This document shows, one piece after another, positions 47,909-57,921 of a DNA stretch of 64,000 nt. Both the position numbers and the translations under genes were made by a program. This stretch comes from Clostridium jeddahitimonense (GTDB lineage Bacteria > Bacillota > Clostridia > Clostridiales > Clostridiaceae). The stretch lies in assembly GCA_000753455.2 (NCBI GenBank), contig LM994670.1, forward strand, positions 2,200,854 to 2,264,853. Direction: 5' to 3'. Under the pieces are notes generated by a model. It was given only the letters and a program-made list of their open reading frames with translations. It was not told the origin of the DNA and made no database searches. Numbering within the stretch: position 1 is the first letter of the stretch; every line of letters begins with the position of its first letter.

Positions 47909-48610
47909 CTATGACATGAATAATCTAAATTCCATAGTTTCATGTTTTATTTGAGATAATTCTAATCCTGGACTATTAGCTCCAAAATCGTCATAATCTA
48001 AGTTCATCACTTTTTCATAAAGGCTAACAAACTCTTCACTAAAGTTTTTTAGAAGAATCTGCCCATCTTTCTGTCCTAAGGGAATAGTTCTTACAGCATT
48101 ACTTATTAATGTAGAAATTGTGCTATACATATGATAAATTATTGCTTCTTTTAAATTAAAGTTTAGAGAATACATCAGCATACCAAAAACTAATGCTGGA
48201 TGCCCAAATACTTCTTTTTTTCTTATCTTTTTATCATAATCTTTTAATAAGTCCAAATCATATAAATCCATAAACAATTTAATCATTCTACTTGCTACTA
48301 ACTTTCCCCCATTACGACTTTCTTTAGCTACAGTTTGAACAGTAATTAATCGATCTAATTCATATATAGATTCCATATCATTTTCCTCTAAAAAATCATA
48401 CAGTAATCTTATAGCTAAACCATCAGTATAAACAAATTGTTCTTTTAAATAAACGTCAAGCCAATTATTAAAAGTATTTGTATCATATACCTTTTTCAGT
48501 CTTAGATAAGTCTCCATTCCGTAAGAATGATTAAAAGAACCTACTGGAAAGTTAGAGTCACATATTTGGATTACTCTCAGATGCTTTAATATATTATTAT
48601 CAATTTGCAT
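47909..48610 (-). CDS. ureF: Urease accessory protein UreF
   Basis: A 233-residue helical protein that links UreD and UreG. The N-terminal ICDSNFPVGSFNHSYGMETYL and the central AKESRNGGKLVASRM and IRTIPLGQKDGQ-like (VRTIPLGQKDGQIL) segments are typical. I place the start at the ATG at 48610, overlapping the end of ureE by 11 nt; no clear ribosome site exists inside the histidine-repeat coding sequence, so translation is probably coupled to ureE. Longer TTG/ATG starts give an unusual histidine-rich leader. Confidence 0.93.
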   Translation of the reverse strand: MQIDNNILKHLRVIQICDSNFPVGSFNHSYGMETYLRLKKVYDTNTFNNWLDVYLKEQFVYTDGLAIRLLYDFLEENDMESIYELDRLITVQTVAKESRNGGKLVASRMIKLFMDLYDLDLLKDYDKKIRKKEVFGHPALVFGMLMYSLNFNLKEAIIYHMYSTISTLISNAVRTIPLGQKDGQILLKNFSEEFVSLYEKVMNLDYDDFGANSPGLELSQIKHETMEFRLFMS

Positions 48611-49076
48611 GTGCATGAGTATGTGTATGTGTGTGTCCAAACTCAACATGTCTGAACGCTTTCTCAAGTTTCAAGTTTTCTCTAGAATAATTAATCTTAT
48701 CTCTTTTTAACTCTTCCTCTACTAATGCATCATATTGTATAATCATTTTTCCATCATTAAACTGAGCTTGTAAATGTCGATTACCTAAAGAATGTGCAAT
48801 TATACCCATTTCTGTAATATCATTAGGTTTTATAACTAAAACGTCATCACCTTTAACTTTTATTACTACAAGGTTTTTTCCATCATTTAAAAGTATATCT
48901 CCATCTTTTAATTCTTCGCTTTTATCTAAAGTAATTCCGTATTCATTGTTATGATCTGATGATACTCTTAAGATCCTTTTTAAGGTATCATCACTATTTA
49001 TAAATATCTTTTCAATATGATAATTATTTAAATTATCAATATCGCTTATATTCCCTTTTATTTGGTTAAAGATCAT
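48600..49076 (-). CDS. ureE: Urease nickel metallochaperone UreE
   Basis: A 158-residue protein with the N-terminal peptide-binding domain (DGDILLNDGKNLVVIKV) and the metal-binding domain (AHSLGNRHLQAQFNDGKMII, with the conserved His). It ends in a histidine-rich tail HTHTHTHAHAN that can bind several nickel ions. It donates nickel to the UreDFG-urease complex. It follows ureC by about 20 nt and overlaps ureF. Confidence 0.96.
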   Translation of the reverse strand: MIFNQIKGNISDIDNLNNYHIEKIFINSDDTLKRILRVSSDHNNEYGITLDKSEELKDGDILLNDGKNLVVIKVKGDDVLVIKPNDITEMGIIAHSLGNRHLQAQFNDGKMIIQYDALVEEELKRDKINYSRENLKLEKAFRHVEFGHTHTHTHAHAN

Positions 49077-49095
49077 ATAACTCTCTCCTTAAAAA

Positions 49096-50811
49096 TTAAT
49101 ATAGGAAGTATCTTTGTGCTAATGGCAACTCAGTTGCTGGTTCACAAGTAACTAATTCACCATCAACAGTAACATCATAAGTTTGTGGATCTACTCTAAT
49201 TTCTGGAGTAGCATCATTTAACTTCATATCTTTCTTAGTCAAATTTCTAATTCCACTAACTGGTAGTATAGTCTTTTGTAAACCTAATTCTTCCTTTATT
49301 CCATGCTCATAAGCATAAGTAGATACAAAAGTTATACATGTTGGAAATTGTGCTTTTCCAAATGCTGCATAACAATCTCTATATACTACAGGTTGACATG
49401 TTGGAATAGAAGCATTAGCATCTCCTATAATACCTCTCATTGCCATTCCACCTTTAATTATTAGATGTGGCTTAACACCAAAGTAAGGTGGTTCCCAAAG
49501 AACTAAATCTGCAAATTTTCCAACTTCAACTGAGCCAATATATTTATCCATACCTTGTGCAATAGCAGGATTTATTGTATATTTTGCAACATATCTTCTA
49601 ACTCTGTTATTATCGCTATATTCACTATCATTAGGGAATGTTCCTCTTTGCTTTTTCATCTTTGAAGCAGTTTGCCATGTTCTTGTAACAACTTCTCCGA
49701 TTCTTCCCATTGCTAATGTATCTGAACTCATAATACTGAATATACCCATATCTTGGAATATATCTTCTGCTGCTATTGTTTGATGTCTAATTCTTGAGTC
49801 AGCAAATGCTATATCTTCAGGAACTTTTGCATCTAAATGGTGACAAACCATAAGCATATCTAAATGTTCTGCAATTGTATTTACAGTATAAGGTTTAGTT
49901 GGGTTCGTAGATGCAGGTAATATGTTAACTTGTGATGCAACCTTCATTAAGTCTGGTGCGTGACCTCCACCTGCTCCTTCAGTATGATATGTATGTATTA
50001 CTCTACCAGCAATTGCTTGAATTGTATGTTCAACAAATCCACCTTCATTTAAAGTATCACTATGAAGTGCAACTTGAGTATCATATTTTTCAGCAGTTTC
50101 TAGAGCATAATTAATAGCAGATCTTGTAGCTCCCCAGTCTTCATGAACTTTTAACCCAACTGCTCCAGCTTCAATTTGTTCTGCATTTACATCTATATTA
50201 GCTCCGCTTCCTTTTCCTAGTAAACCTACATTTACAGGCCATCCTTCGGCAGATTTTAACATTTGCTTAATATTCCATGGTCCAGGTGTTGAAGTAACAG
50301 CATTAGTACCATCTATTGGTCCTGTCCCTCCACCAACTAATGTAGTTATCCCATTTTCTAGAGCAACCTCAGCACAACCTGGATGAATATAGTGAACGTG
50401 AGTATCAATTCCACCAGCTGTTAAAATTCTTCCTTCACCAGCTAATGCTTCTGTTCCAACGCCTACTACGAAATCTACATCATCCATAGTATCTGGGTTA
50501 CCACCCTTACCTATAGCAAGAATCTTTCCATCTTTAATTCCTATATCAGCTTTATAAATACCAGTATAGTCAACTATTGTAGCCCCAGTAATTATTAAAT
50601 CTGCAACTTCTGGATTTTTACTAGTTTGGGTTGCATTTTGTCCCATACCATCTCTTAAAGTTTTTCCGCCACCAAACTTACATTCATTTCCATATCCAGT
50701 GTAATCTTTCTCAATTTTTATAAAAAGGTCAGTATCTCCAAGTCTTATACTATCTCCTTCTGTTGGTCCAAATAATTCTGCATATCTATGTCTATCAATT
50801 TCGAAACTCAT
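49096..50811 (-). CDS. ureC: Urease catalytic subunit alpha
   Basis: The 571-residue nickel-containing subunit that hydrolyses urea to ammonia and carbamate. All metal ligands are present: His138 and His140 (HVHYIHP), the carbamylated Lys221 (GLKVHEDWG), His250, His276 and Asp364 (MSSD), with the mobile-flap Cys323-His324 (MVCHHLD). Each is at +4 relative to the Klebsiella numbering. The subunit organisation is the separate three-chain bacterial type. It overlaps ureB by one base. Confidence 0.98.
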   Translation of the reverse strand: MSFEIDRHRYAELFGPTEGDSIRLGDTDLFIKIEKDYTGYGNECKFGGGKTLRDGMGQNATQTSKNPEVADLIITGATIVDYTGIYKADIGIKDGKILAIGKGGNPDTMDDVDFVVGVGTEALAGEGRILTAGGIDTHVHYIHPGCAEVALENGITTLVGGGTGPIDGTNAVTSTPGPWNIKQMLKSAEGWPVNVGLLGKGSGANIDVNAEQIEAGAVGLKVHEDWGATRSAINYALETAEKYDTQVALHSDTLNEGGFVEHTIQAIAGRVIHTYHTEGAGGGHAPDLMKVASQVNILPASTNPTKPYTVNTIAEHLDMLMVCHHLDAKVPEDIAFADSRIRHQTIAAEDIFQDMGIFSIMSSDTLAMGRIGEVVTRTWQTASKMKKQRGTFPNDSEYSDNNRVRRYVAKYTINPAIAQGMDKYIGSVEVGKFADLVLWEPPYFGVKPHLIIKGGMAMRGIIGDANASIPTCQPVVYRDCYAAFGKAQFPTCITFVSTYAYEHGIKEELGLQKTILPVSGIRNLTKKDMKLNDATPEIRVDPQTYDVTVDGELVTCEPATELPLAQRYFLY

Positions 50812-51146
50812 TACTTTTCACCACTCCCTTTTGACATTCCATCTAAGAATCCATCACACATATTTCTTATGCCATAAACCCTTCTATATCCACCTATATT
50901 AATTAAGTTAACTTCTTTCTTATCTCCAGGTTCAAATCTCACAGCAGTTCCTGAAGGTATATCTAATCTTTTACCCCATGATGCTTTTCTATCAAATGCT
51001 AAAGCATCATTAACTTCATAAAAATGATAGTGAGAACCTATTTGTACTGGTCTATCTCCAGTATTAACAACTTCTAAAGTTATCGCTTCCTTACCTTCGT
51101 TGTATAAAATATTTCCTTCTTTTATTTTTAATTCTCCAGGTACCAT
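50811..51146 (-). CDS. ureB: Urease subunit beta
   Basis: A 111-residue structural subunit of the (alpha-beta-gamma)3 enzyme. Family marks are [36 protein letters not shown] and [11 protein letters not shown]. The start has GGAGGTAAAG; the stop shares its first A with the ureC start (TAATG), giving strong coupling of beta and alpha synthesis. Confidence 0.97.
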   Translation of the reverse strand: MVPGELKIKEGNILYNEGKEAITLEVVNTGDRPVQIGSHYHFYEVNDALAFDRKASWGKRLDIPSGTAVRFEPGDKKEVNLINIGGYRRVYGIRNMCDGFLDGMSKGSGEK

Positions 51147-51157
51147 ACTTTACCTCC

Positions 51158-51460
51158 TTATTGTATTGGATCATGTACTGTAACTAGTTTAGTTCCATCA
51201 GGGAATGTACATTCAACTTGAACTGCATGTATCATCTCTGGAACACCTTCCATTACATCATCTCTTTTTAATATTGTTGTACCATATTGCATTAAATGCT
51301 CAACAGTTTTTCCTTCTCTAGCACCCTCTAACATTTCATCTGTTATTATTGCCATAGCTTCTGGATAATTAAGTTTTAATCCTTTGCTTTTTCTTTTTCT
51401 TGCTACATCTGCAGCAACAGAAATCATTAACTTTTCTTGCTCTCTAATAGTTAAATGCAA
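51158..51460 (-). CDS. ureA: Urease subunit gamma (TTG start)
   Basis: A 100-residue structural subunit: [21 protein letters not shown]..., [22 protein letters not shown] and the C-terminal [19 protein letters not shown]. The family's N-terminus MHLT corresponds here to a TTG codon at 51460-51458, with AAGGAGG 8 nt upstream; the 31 extra residues of the longer open frame have no counterpart in UreA. It is the first urease gene, about 95 nt downstream of the carbonic anhydrase gene, and may have its own promoter there. Confidence 0.95.
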   Translation of the reverse strand: MHLTIREQEKLMISVAADVARKRKSKGLKLNYPEAMAIITDEMLEGAREGKTVEHLMQYGTTILKRDDVMEGVPEMIHAVQVECTFPDGTKLVTVHDPIQ

Positions 51461-51555
51461 AATAATTTCCTCCTTTTTTCTTTCTATTGTATAAATTTCA
51501 AATAAATTTATTACATATGAGTTATTTTTCCAAAGATATATTTTTTTATTCATTT

Positions 51556-52269
51556 TTATTTATTAAAGGTTACTTTTCCATTAAAATCATAATAGGCTCC
51601 AATTACCTTTACTTTTCCTTGAGCTATAAGATTTTTTATTATCTCATCTTCAGATATCTCTTTAACTACAGCATTGATATTATTATGAATTGCATCATCA
51701 ATAGTTCCACTTGAATTTACACTAGGCTCTATTTTTTCAACAATATCTTCTATATGTCCTTTTACTTCCTCTCCTTTAACAACTTTGTTATAAGTTGCAG
51801 TTACTGCCCCACAGCTCTGATGGCCTATCACAACTATCAAAGGACTATGTAAATGTTCTGCTCCATATTCTATAGATCCTAAAGCATCATCATCAACCAC
51901 ATTTCCAGCTATTCTTATATCAAATATTTCACCAAGACCAGCATTAAATATAGTAGTTGGAGTTACTCTTGAATCTGAACATGATACTATAACAGCATAG
52001 GGGCTTTGCCCTTCTTTTAATTCATCTCTTCTTTCTGAATTAACATTTCTCAATTCGCTTTTATCATTTAAAAATCTCTCATTTCCATCTTCAAGCATCT
52101 TTAATGCTTCATCAGCGCTTGTTACAGATGTATCAACTGTGGTGTTTTGTACTGTGGCCTGATTATTATTGGATATTTGCTCGTTAGTCTTTGTTGTTGC
52201 TCCATTGTTAGAGCACCCTGCAACTAACATTGCTCCTATAATAAATGTCATTATTAATTTTTTCTTCAT
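51556..52269 (-). CDS. Lipoprotein beta-type carbonic anhydrase
   Basis: A 237-residue exported lipoprotein: a lysine-rich start, hydrophobic core and lipobox LVAGC (Cys19), then an Asn/Thr-rich linker to about 48. The enzyme domain has the beta-class zinc site and catalytic dyad: Cys97, Asp99 and Arg101 (SCSDSRV), His150 and Cys153 (GHQSCGAV). It would interconvert CO2 and bicarbonate on the outer face of the membrane. It lies directly upstream of ureA in the same direction, which links it to CO2 made by urease. Confidence 0.93.
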   Translation of the reverse strand: MKKKLIMTFIIGAMLVAGCSNNGATTKTNEQISNNNQATVQNTTVDTSVTSADEALKMLEDGNERFLNDKSELRNVNSERRDELKEGQSPYAVIVSCSDSRVTPTTIFNAGLGEIFDIRIAGNVVDDDALGSIEYGAEHLHSPLIVVIGHQSCGAVTATYNKVVKGEEVKGHIEDIVEKIEPSVNSSGTIDDAIHNNINAVVKEISEDEIIKNLIAQGKVKVIGAYYDFNGKVTFNK

Positions 52270-52400
52270 ACTACTTCTCCTTCTCTTAATAAATCTAATT
52301 AAAATATTTTAATATATATGCTAAATATAATATTAGCTAAATATTAGCAACTTATTCATCTAAGTATTTAACCTTTGTATCTCATTAGTATAAAAATAAA

Positions 52401-52446
52401 AATCAAGAGGTTTAACGAAAAATATTTCTGTTAACCCTCTTGATTA
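52401..52446 (-). terminator. Terminator after the ABC importer operon
   Basis: On the minus strand AATCAAGAGG and CCTCTTGATT, extended by TTAAC/GTTAA across a bulge, enclose an A/T loop and are followed by TTTTTATTTTTA. It separates the importer operon from the carbonic anhydrase and urease genes. Confidence 0.9.
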
Positions 52447-52463
52447 AAATAATTACTTTAAAA

Positions 52464-53354
52464 TTACATATATACGAAATGATCTTTTTTAATTTTTTTC
52501 CACTGCATCCCATCTTTTATATAATCCTTATACTCTGATATATTATCCCATATCACTTCAAGATTACTAGAGTTTATCTCTGGTATTAAAATAGAATCTA
52601 ATAATGATTTTGTATATGGATGAATAGGATTATTGTAAAGTTCTTCTGTTTCTGCAAGTTCAACAATTTTCCCATTATATATTACTGCTATTCTATCACT
52701 AATATATCTAACCATTGATAAATCATGAGAAATAAATAAACAAGTAAAACTTCCTTTATTTTTTAATGCTTTAAATAAATTTATTATCTGTGCTTGCATC
52801 AATACGTCTAAAGAAGCTATTGGTTCATCTGCTATAACAAACTCTGGATTTGTAGAAAGTGCTCTTGCTATAGCAACTCTCTGCCTTTGTCCTCCTGAGA
52901 AATCATATGGATATTTATCTATAAACTCTTTATCTAATCCTACTAATTTCATCATCTCATAAACTATTTTATCTTTATCTTTTTTATCTTTATATATTTT
53001 TTTGATATTTAAAGGTTCTGCTATTATTTCACCTATTTTCATTCTTGAATTTAATGAAGAAGTAGAATCTTGAAAAATAAACTGTATATTACCGCTTACT
53101 ATTCTTTTTTGCAACTTTCTATTACTACTTATATTAATTCCTTTATAAATTATCTTCCCATCAGTAATTTTATTAATTCCCACAATACTTTTACCTAAAG
53201 TAGATTTACCACATCCTGATTCTCCAACTAATCCTAAAACTTCACCTTCGCGTATTTCTATAGAAATATCATCTATAGCCTTTATTATCTTATTTTTATT
53301 CAACCTAAAGTATTGTTTTAAGTTTTTTATCTCTAATATATTTTTATTTTCCAT
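52464..53354 (-). CDS. ABC importer ATPase, OppF/DppF/NikE type
   Basis: A 296-residue ATPase of a peptide/nickel-type importer. Walker A GESGCGKST, Q-loop FQDS, signature SGGQRQRVAIARAL, Walker B EFVIADEPIA and switch His in FISHDLSM are intact. The C-terminal NPIHPYTKSLLDSI belongs to the oligopeptide/dipeptide/nickel subfamily, though the usual C-terminal cysteine cluster is not seen. It is the last gene of the five-gene operon. Confidence 0.93.
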   Translation of the reverse strand: MENKNILEIKNLKQYFRLNKNKIIKAIDDISIEIREGEVLGLVGESGCGKSTLGKSIVGINKITDGKIIYKGINISSNRKLQKRIVSGNIQFIFQDSTSSLNSRMKIGEIIAEPLNIKKIYKDKKDKDKIVYEMMKLVGLDKEFIDKYPYDFSGGQRQRVAIARALSTNPEFVIADEPIASLDVLMQAQIINLFKALKNKGSFTCLFISHDLSMVRYISDRIAVIYNGKIVELAETEELYNNPIHPYTKSLLDSILIPEINSSNLEVIWDNISEYKDYIKDGMQWKKIKKDHFVYM

Positions 53355-53356
53355 TA

Positions 53357-54373
53357 TTAATTAACCTGCTCCTCGTTAATTCTAATTTGTTCTCTAGCTT
53401 TACTTGCCTTAGGATGAAGTAACCAAGTTGCAGCATAATGACTTTCACTTATTTTAAACATAGGTGGCTCTTCTAAAAAATCTATCACTAACGGCTTTTT
53501 ATTTCTAATAGCAAAAGCATCTCCTTGAGGTGGATTTAAAAGATTTGGAGGCATCCCTTCAATTGTGGGTAGATATTCATTATTCTTATTTATAGCTCTA
53601 AGTGATTCTAACAACCCTATTGTATATGGATGAGCTGCATTTAGAAATATTTCTTCTTTTCTTCCTATTTCAATAATTTTCCCTGCATACATTACAGCAA
53701 CTCTATCAGCGATTTTCGCTACTACACCAAAATCATGAGTTATAAATATAATTGAAATACCGCTTTTTCTTTGTATTGATTTTAATAAATCTAATATCTG
53801 CCGTTGAACTCTAACATCCAAAGCTGTAGTTGGCTCATCAGCAATTAGGATCTGTGGATTACAGGCTAAACTAATAGCAATAACTATCCGTTGTCTCATC
53901 CCACCTGAAAAATGGTATGGATATTGATTATATCTATTTTCTGCATCTTCTATTCCTACTAATTCCATTAGTTCTATAGTTCGTTGTTTAGCTTTAGATT
54001 TATTTATTTTATTGTGAATTATCACTACTTCAGCTATTTGCTTTCCTACAGACATTGTTGGATTTAAAGAAGTCATCGGATCTTGAAATATCATGGAAAT
54101 ATCTTTTCCTCTTATTTTGCTCATTTCATCTTCCTTTATTTTACTTAAATCCTTATTGGCTAATAACACTTCTCCATTGCTAATATATCCATTCTTTGGC
54201 AACAACCTTATTATACTTCTACATAACATTGTTTTACCACAACCTGATTCCCCTACTATAGCTAAAATCTCTCCTTTCTCTAAATTAAAAGAAACATTTC
54301 TTACTGCCTTTATTTCACCATAGTTAGTTTCAAAATTCACTTCTAAGTTTTTGACTTCTAATAATTTATCCAT
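53357..54373 (-). CDS. ABC importer ATPase, OppD/DppD/NikD type
   Basis: A 338-residue ATPase partner: Walker A GESGCGKTM, Q-loop FQDPMTSLNP, signature SGGMRQRIVIAISL, Walker B QILIADEPTTALD, and switch His in FITHDFG. The C-terminal AAHPYTIGLLESL and MPPNLLNPPQGDAFA are subfamily marks. The ATG at 54373 (MDKLLEVKNLEV) has AGGAG upstream; the earlier ATG at 54394 has none. It is followed by the second ATPase gene after 2 nt. Confidence 0.93.
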   Translation of the reverse strand: MDKLLEVKNLEVNFETNYGEIKAVRNVSFNLEKGEILAIVGESGCGKTMLCRSIIRLLPKNGYISNGEVLLANKDLSKIKEDEMSKIRGKDISMIFQDPMTSLNPTMSVGKQIAEVVIIHNKINKSKAKQRTIELMELVGIEDAENRYNQYPYHFSGGMRQRIVIAISLACNPQILIADEPTTALDVRVQRQILDLLKSIQRKSGISIIFITHDFGVVAKIADRVAVMYAGKIIEIGRKEEIFLNAAHPYTIGLLESLRAINKNNEYLPTIEGMPPNLLNPPQGDAFAIRNKKPLVIDFLEEPPMFKISESHYAATWLLHPKASKAREQIRINEEQVN

Positions 54374-54428
54374 TCTTAATTTTTCTCCTACCATAACATT
54401 GTTATCGTACTTTTATATCATTTAAAGA

Positions 54429-56006
54429 TTACTCTAAATCCCACTCCTCAACATTCCAAAATATCCCTACGCCATGATGTCCTAAAACTGTATCTGTTGT
54501 TATACCTTTTAAGTTTGGAGTAGCAATATAAATTGCATCTATATATGCTAGGAATGTATATGGCATATCTCTTGTCATTTCTTCTTGAAAATCTTTATAA
54601 TATTTTACTCTCTCATCAAACACATCAGTTTGTCTTGCTTTTGTAAGAATATCATCTATTTTACTATTTGAATATGAACTATAATTTGCTCCACCATTAG
54701 TTGAAAAAACTTTATAAGTATGATCATCTGGATCAAATGGACTTCCCCACCCAATTAGATACGCATCTTGATTTGCCCAATCTACTTTAGCTTTAATAGC
54801 AACTTTTACATCAGCACCAATTTCCTTCAACTGTTGTGCACAGAAATTTGCCATATCTACTCTTACTTGATCTCCTTCTCCACAAACTAACTCGAAACTT
54901 AATTTTGCTCCATCCTTTTCATAAATACCATCATCTCCAAGTTTCCATCCGCTTTCCTCTAGTAATTCCTTTGCTTTAGCTGGGCTATATTCAAATTTCT
55001 CTATATCTTCATTTACATACTCACCTGCCTGTAATGGTGAATATGCTACTTTTCCATAACCTAATAAAATACTATCAACAATAGCTTGCCTATCTATACC
55101 ATAACTTAATATATTGGGTAGGTCTCTATGTTTAGAAAAGAACTCTGAATTAAAATTATATAATATTCCTCTATAGTCAGCAGTTTTCATGATATTTACT
55201 ACAAAATCAGAATTGTTTTTAAATATATCTATATCTTTAGGTGTTACTTGTGCTAAATTTAACTCACCTGATTTTAGTTGCATTACCTTTGCTTTACTAT
55301 CATCTACTATTTTAAAAATTATTTTATCTATCTTAGGAGTATTTTTGAAATAATCTTCATTTTTTAGTAAGGTTATACTTTGCCCTTCATCCCATTCACT
55401 TAATTTATATGGTCCAGTCCCTATTGGACTTATATTAAAATCTGCCGTAATAATATCCTTACCTTCTAAAAGATGTTTAGGAATTATTCCTACTGTAAAA
55501 TAGTCTAAGATAGCAATATTATGATCTTTCAATGTTATTTTAATCTCATAATCGTTTACTATTTCCATTTTTTCAATGTCTTCATAATTTGTTGCAATTT
55601 CAGATCCTACATCTGGATTATTAATAGTCTCATATGTGAATTTTACATCATCAGCCGTAAATTGCTCCCCATCATGCCATTTCACATCATCTCTTAATTT
55701 AAATGTATATGTTAAAGATTCATCATCATATTCCCAACTCTCTGCAAGCGCTGGTACAATATTATTATCCTTATCTCTTCCTGTAAGCCCGTTAAATAAT
55801 AATGAATTAATTTCACCATGTTCAAAAAGCGCTGGATTAATACTGGTATAGTCAGAACTACCATATACTAATACCTTTTCATCCTTTGAATTACTCTCTA
55901 AAGTTGCTATATTATCATTATTATTAGAAGTTTTATTTCCTCCACAACCAACTAATAATGATAAAGCTAATATTGATGTTACAATTTTTAATACTTTATT
56001 TTTCAT
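54429..56006 (-). CDS. Solute-binding lipoprotein of the peptide/nickel ABC family (SBP_5)
   Basis: A 525-residue lipoprotein with lipobox LLVGC (Cys21) and a family 5 binding domain (YTFKLRDDVKWHDGEQFTADDVKFTYE at about 95, FVVNIMKTADYRGILYNF, FCAQQLKEIGADVKV, GWGSPFDPDDHT). Such proteins bind peptides, or nickel as a metallophore or histidine complex. Ligand identity is not evident from sequence; the neighbouring urease genes make nickel a reasonable guess. Confidence 0.9.
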   Translation of the reverse strand: MKNKVLKIVTSILALSLLVGCGGNKTSNNNDNIATLESNSKDEKVLVYGSSDYTSINPALFEHGEINSLLFNGLTGRDKDNNIVPALAESWEYDDESLTYTFKLRDDVKWHDGEQFTADDVKFTYETINNPDVGSEIATNYEDIEKMEIVNDYEIKITLKDHNIAILDYFTVGIIPKHLLEGKDIITADFNISPIGTGPYKLSEWDEGQSITLLKNEDYFKNTPKIDKIIFKIVDDSKAKVMQLKSGELNLAQVTPKDIDIFKNNSDFVVNIMKTADYRGILYNFNSEFFSKHRDLPNILSYGIDRQAIVDSILLGYGKVAYSPLQAGEYVNEDIEKFEYSPAKAKELLEESGWKLGDDGIYEKDGAKLSFELVCGEGDQVRVDMANFCAQQLKEIGADVKVAIKAKVDWANQDAYLIGWGSPFDPDDHTYKVFSTNGGANYSSYSNSKIDDILTKARQTDVFDERVKYYKDFQEEMTRDMPYTFLAYIDAIYIATPNLKGITTDTVLGHHGVGIFWNVEEWDLE

Positions 56007-56020
56007 ACTACTTTCCCCTT

Positions 56021-56938
56021 TTATAAGTTATTATATTTTTTAATATTTTTCTTCCTTAAATAATTTCCTATATTGGCTATGCATATAAGCGTTGATACTA
56101 GAAATACACCTGGAATTAATATTACCCACCAATAATTTGATAGTAGTGCATCTTGTGCCAATGAAAGCATACTCCCCCAAGATATAATTTCAATAGGTAA
56201 GCCTATTCCTAAAAAACTTAGTGTAGATTCTGTAGCTATTGCTGAGCCAATATTACTAACTACCATAAACATTATTGCTGATATAAAATTAGGCAGTAGA
56301 TGTTGTTTAACTACATATAAAAATTTTCCTCCCATTATCTTTGCAGCTAATATATACTCACTATTTTTAATTTGTCGTACTTCACTTCTAATTATTTTTG
56401 CTATACTCATCCAACTAACTAATCCAATAACTATTGAAATAGAAATTGGGTTGCTTCCTCCTATAATGGCTTGAACAAAAATTATTATCAAAATTGATGG
56501 AATACTTAAAATAATTTCAGTAGTTTTCATCATTAAATCATCTATAGATTCTGGTGCCATTCCGCTTATACTACCATAAACAATTGCAATAACTGTTGAT
56601 ATTGTCGTTGAAAAAATACCAATAAACAAAGAAATTTTTCCCCCATACCAAATATCTGAAAAAATATCTCGTCCCATCGAATCTGTTCCAAATAAAAATT
56701 CTCTATTTGGTGCCACATTTGAATTTGCTAAATCCATAAATCTAGGATCATGAGTAATTATCACCTCTGAAAAAATACATCCACATATTATTATTAATAA
56801 AACCATAATTGAAAATAGCGGAAATTTTCTAGGTATTTTAAATTCATTTTTTATCTCTTTTTTTTCTATAAATTTTGCTTTATTATCAACAATCTGAAAT
56901 TTACTTATATCAAGGTTCAAATATTTCACCTCTCTCAT
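56021..56938 (-). CDS. ABC importer permease, OppC/DppC/NikC type
   Basis: A 305-residue membrane protein with about six segments. The N-terminal RKFPLFSIMVLLIIICGCIF is followed by the DPRFMDLAN and FLFGTDSMGRDIFSDIWYGGKISL stretch typical of the second permease of this importer class, and by the EAA-type coupling segment around YILAAKIMGGKF. It overlaps the first permease gene by 29 nt. Confidence 0.93.
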   Translation of the reverse strand: MREVKYLNLDISKFQIVDNKAKFIEKKEIKNEFKIPRKFPLFSIMVLLIIICGCIFSEVIITHDPRFMDLANSNVAPNREFLFGTDSMGRDIFSDIWYGGKISLFIGIFSTTISTVIAIVYGSISGMAPESIDDLMMKTTEIILSIPSILIIIFVQAIIGGSNPISISIVIGLVSWMSIAKIIRSEVRQIKNSEYILAAKIMGGKFLYVVKQHLLPNFISAIMFMVVSNIGSAIATESTLSFLGIGLPIEIISWGSMLSLAQDALLSNYWWVILIPGVFLVSTLICIANIGNYLRKKNIKKYNNL

Positions 56939-57899
56939 ACTTCATTCTTGGGTCTAACTTAATATTGATAACTTGGGCTATCATATTTGAAATAAGTACT
57001 AGTATACCTGTAATAATAGTTAATATCATAAGCATGTTATAATCATGATATTTTGCACTTTCAAAAATTAAAGTTCCGATACCAGGATAAGAAAAAACTT
57101 TCTCAACAACATAGGTACCAGCTAATATGTGAGGTACTGAAATTGCCATTATAGTTATAAATGATGGTGCAATATTTCTTAGACAATGCTTATAAATAAT
57201 TTCTATCTTATTCAAGCCTTTAACTTTTGCCAATAAGACATAGTCTTCTCTCATTTCTTCTAATATTTTATTTCTTACCATATATGCGTAATACCATAAA
57301 TGCCCTAATATTAATACAACTAAAGGTAATATTAAATGAACAACCCTATCAAAAAAATTATCTTTCATTCCAATTGAGTAAGCCCCACTAGTAGGTAATA
57401 TAGCTAAATTTACTCCAAATATTAATATAAGCATTAATGAAATCCAAAAAGAAGGTATGCAAGAAGTTACATTTCCTATTAAAGTTATTATCCTATCTAT
57501 TAACTCATCTTCATGTAATGAGCAATATATCCCCAAAAATAATGCTAATATAAACGTCAATATATATGCTAATCCTCCTAAAATAGCTGTATTTTTATAT
57601 ACATCTAGTATAACGTCTTTAACATCTCTCTTATATTTATATGAAATTCCAAAATCCCCACTTATAGAATTCTTTAACCATTTTCCATATTGAACGTATA
57701 TAGGCTCGTTGAGTCCTAATCTATTCATAGCCTTTTCCTTGTGTTCTATGCTCATTCTCTCAATAGCATTTCCATAATATGATTCAAGAGGATCGCCTGG
57801 AGATAATCTTGACATATAAAATACAATTACAGATAAAACAAAAATTGCAATTATACACTGAAAAAACTTTTTCAACACAACCTTAAATATATATCTCAC
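56910..57899 (-). CDS. ABC importer permease, OppB/DppB/NikB type
   Basis: A 329-residue membrane protein: the N-terminal SRLSPGDPLESYYG, the loop YGKWLKNSISGDFGISY, and the EAA coupling region DYVLLAKVKGLNKIEIIYKHCLRN are characteristic. The C-terminal VEKVFSYPGIGTLIFESAKYHDYNM completes the pattern. It is the first gene of the importer operon, with AGAGGTGAG at the start and a structured leader upstream. Confidence 0.93.
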   Translation of the reverse strand: MRYIFKVVLKKFFQCIIAIFVLSVIVFYMSRLSPGDPLESYYGNAIERMSIEHKEKAMNRLGLNEPIYVQYGKWLKNSISGDFGISYKYKRDVKDVILDVYKNTAILGGLAYILTFILALFLGIYCSLHEDELIDRIITLIGNVTSCIPSFWISLMLILIFGVNLAILPTSGAYSIGMKDNFFDRVVHLILPLVVLILGHLWYYAYMVRNKILEEMREDYVLLAKVKGLNKIEIIYKHCLRNIAPSFITIMAISVPHILAGTYVVEKVFSYPGIGTLIFESAKYHDYNMLMILTIITGILVLISNMIAQVINIKLDPRMKYERGEIFEP

Positions 57900-57921
57900 C
57901 TCTATTCTTTATAAAAATAAA

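Noticed and set aside
48600..48640. CATGTG-type short tandem repeat as a separate repeat element
   Set aside because: It is the coding sequence of the UreE histidine tail.
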